NCBI GenBank assembly: GCA_965208525.1
Contig: OZ242340.1
Span: 1,240,001-1,304,000 of the forward strand
From: VXYL01 sp965208525
GTDB lineage: Bacteria > Pseudomonadota > Gammaproteobacteria > Pseudomonadales > Azotimanducaceae
Length of the DNA: 64,000 nucleotides
Direction of reading: 5' to 3'
Positions 58,302 to 64,000 of this stretch are shown in pieces. Position numbers and translations under genes: made by a program. The notes under the pieces are model-generated. The model was not told the DNA's origin, searched no databases, and worked only from the letters and a program-made list of their open reading frames with translations. The number at the start of each line of letters is the position of its first letter. Within the stretch, counting starts at the first letter, position 1.

Positions 58302-59005
58302 TGACGCTTTCCGAGCCGCAAGCCCCGGAACTCGATCCAGCCGAAGTGGCCGGCTTCCTTCGCCGCCATCCGGGGTTCCTCGTGGACCATCCCGACTTGA
58401 TCCCCCCTGTGCCGACGCCGGATGGCGCGGCGTCGTTGGTGCAGCGGCAGATGGCTTCGTTGCGGGAGCGCAACCGCGACGTGGGGCGGCGCCTCGAGGA
58501 GGTGCAAGGCGTTGCTGCGGACAACGAGCGCATCTTCGCGGCCGCCAGCACGCTCACCTTTGCCTTGATGGATGTGCAAACGCGAGCCGAACTCGACGAC
58601 GCGTTGGCGATGCATGTGCTCGGGCGCTTCCATCTCGACCATGTCATCTGCTTCGAGGACGGGGGCAACGACGCGCCTTTGAAGCACCTGCGCTGCCTTG
58701 CCGCGGGCGAAGCGCCACCTGTAGCGACGCTGTTCGATGTGCGCTTGCCTCTGTGCAACCCCTGCCGTCCCGAGGAGTACGAGGCCCTGTTTGGGCACCG
58801 GCCCAACGCTCCCGGCTCTGCGGCCCTGGTGCCAGCGCGATTCGCCAGCGTCAAGGCGACGCTGGCCTTGGGGTCGTACGATCCCGAGCGCTACACGCCG
58901 GACCTCGGCACCGCGTTCCTCGGCTATCTCGGCGATCTGTTGGCGCGCGTGCTGGCCCAGCTTCGCGTCGTGACCGCCATCGCCGGCGAGGGAGCACACA
59001 GGTGA
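58301..59005 (+). CDS. DUF484 family protein
   Basis: A 234-residue protein of the DUF484 family, which has a GAF-like fold. Marks are VAGFLRRHPGFLVDHPDLI at the N-terminus and LVQRQMASLRERNRDVGRRL, a short coiled coil. Its function is unknown. It stands between dapF and xerC as in Pseudomonas and E. coli (yigA), overlapping dapF by one base (TGATG) and xerC by one base (TGATG). Confidence 0.9.
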   Translation: MTLSEPQAPELDPAEVAGFLRRHPGFLVDHPDLIPPVPTPDGAASLVQRQMASLRERNRDVGRRLEEVQGVAADNERIFAAASTLTFALMDVQTRAELDDALAMHVLGRFHLDHVICFEDGGNDAPLKHLRCLAAGEAPPVATLFDVRLPLCNPCRPEEYEALFGHRPNAPGSAALVPARFASVKATLALGSYDPERYTPDLGTAFLGYLGDLLARVLAQLRVVTAIAGEGAHR

Positions 59006-59961
59006 TGCAGGGCCGCCGGGAGCCGGCCACGGACGATCAAGGCAGCGCGCTGGCGACCGACATCGACCGCTACCTCACGGCGCTTGCAGGTGAACGCCAG
59101 GCATCGCCGCACACGGTGGCTGCCTACCGACGCGATCTCGATCGCCTCTGCGCACACGCACCTCAGCGCGCCGAGGATGTCCGCGGCCACCACATTCGCG
59201 CCTATGTGGCGCGTCTGCACGCTGGCGGTCTTGCGCCACGCTCCATCGCCCGCGCCCTGTCCGGGGTGCGTGGCTTCTTTGCGTGGCTTGTGCGCCGGGG
59301 AGAAATCGGCGGCAATCCGGCAGCGGGGATTCGCGCGCCGAAACAGCAAGCGCGCCTGCCGAAAACGATGGATGCCGACCAAACCGCACAGCTCTTCGTT
59401 GGCAACGCGCCGAAGGACGACCTTGAACTGCGCGACCGCGCCATCGCCGAGTTGCTCTACGGCAGCGGGCTGCGGCTGGCGGAACTCGTTGGTGCCAACG
59501 TTGGGGACGTTGATCTCGATGAGGGTGTCATCACCGTCGTCGGCAAGGGCAACAAGACGCGCATCTCGCCGGTGGGCAACGCCGCTCGCAAGGCCCTCAG
59601 AGCTTGGCTTGCAACCCGCACCGGCGTGACGCGCGAAGCCCCGCTGTTCGTCGCCCGAGGCGGCCAGCGCATCTCGCCCCGCAGCGTGCAGCTTCGATTA
59701 AAAAAGCTCGCCGCCGCTACCACCGGCAACGATGCGCTGCATCCGCACATGCTGCGCCACAGCTTCGCCAGCCACATGCTCGAGTCGAGTGGCGATCTGT
59801 TGGCAGTGCAGGAGCTTCTGGGCCACGCCAACATCGCAACGACGCAGGTGTACACCCACCTCGACTTCCAGCACCTCGCCAAGGTGTACGACAGCGCCCA
59901 CCCTCGGGCGCATCGGAAGTCCGCCTCGGAAACCGCAGCGCCCGGTGGTGCCAAGAGGTGA
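59005..59961 (+). CDS. xerC: Tyrosine recombinase XerC
   Basis: A 318-residue site-specific recombinase that with XerD resolves chromosome dimers at dif. All catalytic residues are visible: Arg157 (GSGLRLAEL), Lys181 (VGKGNKTR), His248 and Arg251 (HPHMLRHSFA), His274 (LLGHANIATTQ) and the nucleophile Tyr283 (QVYTHLDF). The length is a little above the usual 300. The chromosomal context (dapF-DUF484-xerC-HAD) identifies it as the housekeeping XerC and not a mobile-element integrase. Confidence 0.95.
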   Translation: MQGRREPATDDQGSALATDIDRYLTALAGERQASPHTVAAYRRDLDRLCAHAPQRAEDVRGHHIRAYVARLHAGGLAPRSIARALSGVRGFFAWLVRRGEIGGNPAAGIRAPKQQARLPKTMDADQTAQLFVGNAPKDDLELRDRAIAELLYGSGLRLAELVGANVGDVDLDEGVITVVGKGNKTRISPVGNAARKALRAWLATRTGVTREAPLFVARGGQRISPRSVQLRLKKLAAATTGNDALHPHMLRHSFASHMLESSGDLLAVQELLGHANIATTQVYTHLDFQHLAKVYDSAHPRAHRKSASETAAPGGAKR

Positions 59962-60662
59962 GCGCAGCGGACGGCATTCGCCTCGTCACCTTCGACCTCG
60001 ACAACACCCTTTGGAGCGTCGATGGCGTGATCCGTCGGGCAGAGTCCGAGATGCGCGCATGGCTGCAACCTCGGGTGCCGGAGTTCGAGCGCCTGCACGC
60101 ATCCACCCTGGGCGAGATTCGCCGCAGCGTCATGGCCGCGGACCCCGACATCGTCCATGACCTTTCGCGCCTGCGCGTGCGCATCCTTTGGGACGCGATC
60201 GAGCACTGCGGCTATGCAACACAAACCGCGCGAGAACTCGCCCAAGGCGCCTTCGACACCTTCCTCGACTGGCGCCACCGCGTCACCTATTTCGACGATG
60301 CCCTCGAAACCCTGGCCGCCCTGCACGGCCGCTATACGCTCGCGGCCCTAACAAACGGCAACGCGGATTTCGAGCGCTTGGGCTTAAGCCACCTCTTCTC
60401 CTTCGGCTACAGCGCCGCCGACGTGGGCGCAAGCAAGCCCCACCCGGAGATGTTCCAGCGCGCACTGGCCCACGCCGACGTGGCGCCAGCAGAAGCCGTC
60501 CACATCGGCGACCACCCAGTCGACGACATGGAAGGCGCCCGCAATGTAGGCATGCACACCATCTGGGCCAACCTCTTGGCGCAAACCGAACCCGCCGCCG
60601 CCACAGCCACGGTGACGCGGTTGAAGGACATCCCGGAGGCGATCGCCGGCCTCGTACGGTAG
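59958..60662 (+). CDS. HAD-family hydrolase (YigB-like)
   Basis: A 234-residue haloacid-dehalogenase-superfamily phosphatase with motif I FDLDNTLWSVD, motif II ALTNGNADF, motif III Lys in ADVGASKPHPEMF and motif IV HIGDHPVDDMEGARNVG. The position after xerC matches yigB, a flavin mononucleotide phosphatase in E. coli, so that activity is plausible. The GTG at 59958 overlaps the xerC stop (GTGA). Confidence 0.9.
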   Translation: MSAADGIRLVTFDLDNTLWSVDGVIRRAESEMRAWLQPRVPEFERLHASTLGEIRRSVMAADPDIVHDLSRLRVRILWDAIEHCGYATQTARELAQGAFDTFLDWRHRVTYFDDALETLAALHGRYTLAALTNGNADFERLGLSHLFSFGYSAADVGASKPHPEMFQRALAHADVAPAEAVHIGDHPVDDMEGARNVGMHTIWANLLAQTEPAAATATVTRLKDIPEAIAGLVR

Positions 60663-60712
60663 GGCCCCGGAACGCGCTCCCGCGCCTTCGGAGAGAAAGC
60701 ACCCTGCCGTCC

Positions 60713-62122
60713 CTAAGCGCCGCTAGGCGCTTTCCTTTGGGGACTCAGGTCGTCCTGATTGGCGATGTAGTCCTTGAGGGCTGACGCGCTAGCCGGGATT
60801 GGGGTTCGGCGGGCGTCTTCCGGCCGCAGGCTGGACAGGCTTGGGTGGAGGGGTGCGTCTTGGCCGGTGGCGCGCGCGACGGTTTCCGGGAACTTCGCCG
60901 GGTGCGCTGTGGCGAGACAAATGGGGCGGATGCTTGCATCGGCGATTCGGCGGGCTGCGGCGACCCCTACCGCGGTGTGCGGGTCCAACGGGTAGCCGTG
61001 GCTGGCGTGTGTCTCGGCGATGGTGTCGAGGGTTACTTGGGCATCGACGCGAACGGCGGTGATGGCCTCGTCCACGCGGTTCTCGCCGGTGCGGCTGCCG
61101 CCAATCTTGGCGCGACCATGCTCCGAGAAGGCCGACATGAAGGCGCGCACTCGCTCTGGGTCGCGACCGAAGCGCAGGAACAGGTAGCGTTCGAGGTTGC
61201 TGGCCACCTGGATGTCCATGCTTGGGCTCAGCGTCTGATGCACCGCACCGCGGGCATAGACGCCGGTGTCGAAGAAGCGCGCCAAAATGTCGTTTTCGTT
61301 GGTGGCGAGGATCAACTGCTCGATGGGTGCGCCCATCTCCCGCGCCACGATGCCGGCGAGGATGTTGCCGAAGTTGCCGGTGGGCACGGCCACGGTGCAG
61401 GGCCCGTCGGCGTTGACGCTGACGTGTATGTAGTAGGTGATCTGTGCCAGAACGCGCGCCCAGTTGACCGAGTTGACGGCGCCCAAGCGGCGGCGAGCCT
61501 TGAAGTCCTGATCGGCGAACGCCGCCTTCAGCATCCGCTGGCAGTCATCGAAGCTGCCATCCACGGCGAGGCAATGGACGTTGGCATCGGCCACCGCCGT
61601 CATCTGCAATTCCTGCAACGGGCTGGTGCGGCCGTCCGGAAACATGACGAAGATGGCCATGTGGGCACGGCCCGCCACAGCGGCGATGGCCGCGCTGCCG
61701 GTGTCGCCGCTGGTGGCGCCGACGATGTTGAGATCGCCGCCACGCCGCGCCAGGATGTGCTCGAAGAGCCGTCCTAGCACCTGCAAGGCAACGTCCTTGA
61801 AGGCGAGTGTGGGGCCGTGGAACAGCTCCAGCACCCGAACGTCGCCCACCTCGACCAAGGGAAGGACGTCCGGATGGTCGAAGGTGGCAAACGCCTCGGC
61901 AATTAGCGCGTCGAGCTCTTCGTGCGGGATGTCGTCGACGTAAAGCCGGAACACGGCCTGGGCGGTTTCCACAAAGGAACGGCCACGCCAGTCGTCGAGC
62001 CGGGCACTGATGTCCGGCAAGGACTCCGGCATGAGCAATCCCCCGTCGGCCGCCAGCCCCGTCATCACCGCGTCGGAGAAGGCCATCGGCGTGGTGCCGC
62101 CACGGGTGGACACATAGCGCAT
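60713..62122 (-). CDS. thrC: Threonine synthase
   Basis: A 469-residue PLP-dependent enzyme converting O-phosphohomoserine to threonine. The PLP lysine is Lys109 in HGPTLAFKDVALQ. NIVGATSGDTGSAAIAA provides phosphate contacts and VPTGNFGNILAG the later cofactor loop. The frame continues far upstream through the cupin gene's antisense frames, but ATG 62122 (MRYVSTRGG) gives the family start. It is last in the minus-strand order AI-2E transporter, hisC, cupin, thrC. Confidence 0.95.
   Translation of the reverse strand: MRYVSTRGGTTPMAFSDAVMTGLAADGGLLMPESLPDISARLDDWRGRSFVETAQAVFRLYVDDIPHEELDALIAEAFATFDHPDVLPLVEVGDVRVLELFHGPTLAFKDVALQVLGRLFEHILARRGGDLNIVGATSGDTGSAAIAAVAGRAHMAIFVMFPDGRTSPLQELQMTAVADANVHCLAVDGSFDDCQRMLKAAFADQDFKARRRLGAVNSVNWARVLAQITYYIHVSVNADGPCTVAVPTGNFGNILAGIVAREMGAPIEQLILATNENDILARFFDTGVYARGAVHQTLSPSMDIQVASNLERYLFLRFGRDPERVRAFMSAFSEHGRAKIGGSRTGENRVDEAITAVRVDAQVTLDTIAETHASHGYPLDPHTAVGVAAARRIADASIRPICLATAHPAKFPETVARATGQDAPLHPSLSSLRPEDARRTPIPASASALKDYIANQDDLSPQRKAPSGA
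60715..60736. terminator. Probable bidirectional terminator between HAD and thrC
   Basis: AAGCGCC (60715-60721) pairs with GGCGCTT (60726-60732) across GCTA, and is followed by TTTCCTTT. It covers the last codons of thrC, which converges from the other side. Confidence 0.5.
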
Positions 62123-62166
62123 GGCCGGAATGATACTCGTGCGTGGCTTCTTCGCTGCCGAACCTG

Positions 62167-62184
62167 CGCGCCCTAACGGGCGCG
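62167..62184. terminator. CGCGCCC/GGGCGCG hairpin between the cupin gene and thrC
   Basis: CGCGCCC (62167-62173), loop TAAC, GGGCGCG (62178-62184). The stem is identical to hairpin 2 of the family C elements at 40372-40430 and 50087-50143. It lies three bases beyond the cupin stop and could weaken read-through into thrC. Confidence 0.45.
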
Positions 62185-62187
62185 CCT

Positions 62188-62637
62188 TCAGCGGTGGCCG
62201 TCGCTGTCGTGCAGCCAGACGCGTTGGCCGTTGCTCTTGACGAGGGTGCGGCCGATGCGGGGGTAGTGCACCACGTCGGCGATGTTGCGCTCGCCGCCCA
62301 TCAGGTACACGAGGTCCTCCTCGAACGGGTTGCGCAGCATGTGTGCCGGCGATGGCGCGGTGAAGCCCATAAAGTCGCCCGGGCCCACCTCGAAGGTCTC
62401 GTCGCCAATTTCGGCAACGCCTCGGCCGGAGACGACGTAGAGAAACTCCTCGTCCTGATCGTGATAGTGAAAGGCGGTGCTGTCGCGCCCCGGCTCCAGC
62501 CGCACTAGGTGGATGCCGATGCGGGTCATCCCGGTGGCGTCCGATATGGCGCGCGAATGACGCACGCCGTTGTCGTTGAACGGATGCACGCGCCGTCGCT
62601 CCGGCATCTGCATCATTTCCTTTCGGGTGATCAACAT
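62188..62637 (-). CDS. Cupin-domain protein
   Basis: A 149-residue single-cupin protein. The metal-binding motif 1 is FHYHDQDEEFLYVVSGRG (two His and Glu) and motif 2 is PGDFMGFTAPSPAHML (His). GGAG lies seven bases before the ATG. It overlaps hisC by seven bases, so it is co-transcribed. Cupins of this kind include sugar isomerases, dioxygenases and binding proteins; no substrate can be assigned. Confidence 0.8.
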   Translation of the reverse strand: MLITRKEMMQMPERRRVHPFNDNGVRHSRAISDATGMTRIGIHLVRLEPGRDSTAFHYHDQDEEFLYVVSGRGVAEIGDETFEVGPGDFMGFTAPSPAHMLRNPFEEDLVYLMGGERNIADVVHYPRIGRTLVKSNGQRVWLHDSDGHR

Positions 62638-63725
62638 CGTTCACTCCCAGGCCGAAGGATTTCGCCAAGGGCTCCGAGCAGGGCGTCGTTCTCCTCCGGT
62701 GTGCCGACGGTGATGCGCAGCCTACCCGCCAGGCGCGGCGCGTCGAAGTGACGCACGAGAATGCCGCGGCGCTTCAATGCGGCATAGATGGCCGGAGCCG
62801 GTGGTGCGTCGGCTGGCGAGGCTGCCAGAAGGAAGTTCGCCTCGGAGGCGGGAGTGTCGAATCCGGCCGCCAACAGACGCTCGCGCAATCGCTGCCGTTC
62901 TCGCCGCACCGCCGCCCACGATGCCTCTGCATGCCCTACATCGGCGAACGCTGCTTCCGCCGCCGCCTGCGCGAGCACGCTGACGTTGTAGCTGTCGCGG
63001 GTCTTGTCGCGGATCGGCTCGATCAGCCCCGCGTTGCCGAGCAGGAAGCCGAAGCGCACGCCCGCCAGCGAATACCCCTTCGACAGCGTTCGGAGCAGCA
63101 GGAGGTTGTCGAAGCGATGGACGAGGCCCGTCAGGTCGTGCCGCAACGCGGGGTCCACGAAGTCCACGTACGCCTCATCCACTAGCAAGACCCCGCTGAG
63201 GCCCTCCGCCAACGAGGCAATGGCATCGGCATCGAGCAGCGCACCGGAAGGAGCATGCGGGTTGACTAGACACGACAGCCGAACGTCCTCGGCATTGAGT
63301 CGCGCTGCCAAGTCCGCCGGCGGCAGCCAGTCGTCGCCAAGTTCCACGGCCACCACCCGGCAATCTTGAATCGACGCCAGCACCGGATAGAGGGAGTAGC
63401 TTGGCGACGCCATGCCGAAGGCCGCACCGGGGTCCACGAAGGTCGTCAACGCCAGCCGCAAAGCCTCGTCGCCGCCGTTGGTTGCGACCACCTGCTCCGG
63501 TTGCAAGCCAAAGCGCTGAGCCGCAAGACGCCGGAAACCCAATGCCGTGGCCGGCGGATAACGGCGGAGCGCCGCGACGTCCACCGCCGCCAATGCCCGC
63601 GCCACGTCCGGCGAGGGCGGATACGGATTCTCGTTGGTGTTGAGCTTGATGACCGTGGCATCGGTGGGCTGCTCGCCATAGCCGTAGCCGGTCATGCGCT
63701 CGATGTTCGCCCGCTCGAAACTCAT
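62631..63725 (-). CDS. hisC: Histidinol-phosphate aminotransferase
   Basis: A 364-residue fold-type I PLP aminotransferase of the HisC group, exchanging amino groups between histidinol phosphate and 2-oxoglutarate. LNTNENPYPPSP near residue 28 is diagnostic, and the PLP lysine is Lys216 in RTLSKGYSLAGVRFGF. The VVIDEAYxxF motif appears as LLVDEAYVDFV. The ATG at 63725 overlaps the upstream AI-2E-like gene (ATGA). No other his gene is in the window. Confidence 0.93.
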   Translation of the reverse strand: MSFERANIERMTGYGYGEQPTDATVIKLNTNENPYPPSPDVARALAAVDVAALRRYPPATALGFRRLAAQRFGLQPEQVVATNGGDEALRLALTTFVDPGAAFGMASPSYSLYPVLASIQDCRVVAVELGDDWLPPADLAARLNAEDVRLSCLVNPHAPSGALLDADAIASLAEGLSGVLLVDEAYVDFVDPALRHDLTGLVHRFDNLLLLRTLSKGYSLAGVRFGFLLGNAGLIEPIRDKTRDSYNVSVLAQAAAEAAFADVGHAEASWAAVRRERQRLRERLLAAGFDTPASEANFLLAASPADAPPAPAIYAALKRRGILVRHFDAPRLAGRLRITVGTPEENDALLGALGEILRPGSERC

Positions 63726-64000
63726 GCAGACGCCTCGTCGGACGGCGCATCCGCCGGCACCGCCGCGGCAGGCCCGAGCAGGAGCGCGAGCCACGTCGTT
63801 CCTGGATTGGCTTCCAGCGCGATCTTCAAGGTCATCGTCAGCGGAACGGACAGCAACATCCCCACAGGCCCCAGCATCCAGCCCCAGAACACCAACGACA
63901 GGAACACCACCAGCGTCGAAAGCCCAAGGCCCCGCCCCATGAAGCGCGGCTCGACGACGTTGCCGAAGCCGACATTGGTGACGGCAAACACTGCCGCCAC
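63722..64000 (-). CDS. AI-2E family transporter, C-terminal part (5' end beyond window)
   Basis: The last 92 residues of a polytopic membrane protein of the AI-2E exporter-like family (YdgG/PerM). The family signature NVVEPRFMGRGLGLSTLVV is followed by a hydrophobic helix and GPVGMLLSVPLTM. Its start lies outside the window. Members include autoinducer-2 exporters and many proteins of unknown cargo, so the name should not be read as proof of AI-2 export. It overlaps hisC by four bases. Confidence 0.8.
   Translation of the reverse strand: MAAVFAVTNVGFGNVVEPRFMGRGLGLSTLVVFLSLVFWGWMLGPVGMLLSVPLTMTLKIALEANPGTTWLALLLGPAAAVPADAPSDEASA

Noticed and set aside
59005..59961. Integrase of a mobile element
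   Set aside because: The gene is in the conserved dapF-DUF484-xerC-HAD order and has no flanking att repeats, so it is the chromosomal XerC.

Overview
The window is GC-rich chromosomal DNA, gene-dense and almost free of non-coding space apart from short repeats. Gene content and order point to an uncultured gammaproteobacterium. The supporting blocks are tolC / yqiB-cpdA-parE-parC, hemCDXY diverging from argH, argH-lptM-lysA-dapF-DUF484-xerC-HAD, trxA-rho, and ilvE-waaF-waaC-waaP followed by a LigO/WaaL-type gene, a carbamoyltransferase and hldE (an arrangement close to that of Pseudomonas). No rRNA, tRNA, CRISPR array, transposase or prophage was seen. The lineage call is inference from synteny only.

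Layout. (1) 1-5544 is accessory metabolism: a truncated AcoX-like kinase, a PhyH dioxygenase, an ankyrin protein, an amidohydrolase, a CBS protein and an exported nucleoside hydrolase. (2) 5978-20831 is the most unusual part, six minus-strand genes forming a hybrid ABC/RND export locus: ABC ATPase, ABC-2 permease fused to a dead M1-peptidase-like domain and a golvesin-like C-terminus, lipoprotein adaptor, RND pump, a 1628-residue RND pump fused to its own ABC ATPase, and a small ABC-2 permease. (3) 21154-26423 holds ilvD, argA, argE and, divergent, ilvE. (4) 26679-34092 is a lipopolysaccharide core cluster, followed by a VapBC-type toxin-antitoxin pair whose toxin gene overlaps an aldo/keto reductase gene tail to tail. 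(5) 35548-39471 holds an FAD oxidoreductase, waaA and a TolC-family outer-membrane protein. (6) 39781-45395 runs yqiB, cpdA, parE, parC. (7) 45466-50085 holds an AhpA/YtjB-like membrane protein, hemB, trxA and rho. (8) 50144-53952 is hemCDXY on the minus strand. (9) 54078-60662 is the argH to HAD block. (10) 60713-64000 holds thrC, a cupin gene, hisC and a truncated AI-2E-family transporter on the minus strand.

How the parts work together. Many neighbours are translationally coupled through ATGA, GTGA or TAATG overlaps, for example waaF/waaC, kinase/ligase/carbamoyltransferase, hemC/hemD, hemX/hemY, DUF484/xerC/HAD and the two ABC junctions in the export locus. The export locus has no outer-membrane channel of its own; the TolC homologue at 38098-39471 is the only candidate in the window.

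A second theme is a mosaic of short intergenic repeats. Four modules (called here M1 to M4), a palindromic MITE-like element and a two-hairpin REP-like element recur at about ten sites, shuffled into different combinations and orientations. Several copies stay open in the frame of the adjoining gene and appear to extend, or confuse the start of, lptM, waaF, cpdA and the ahpA-like gene. Coordinates come from reading the sequence by eye; no database search or structure prediction was run.
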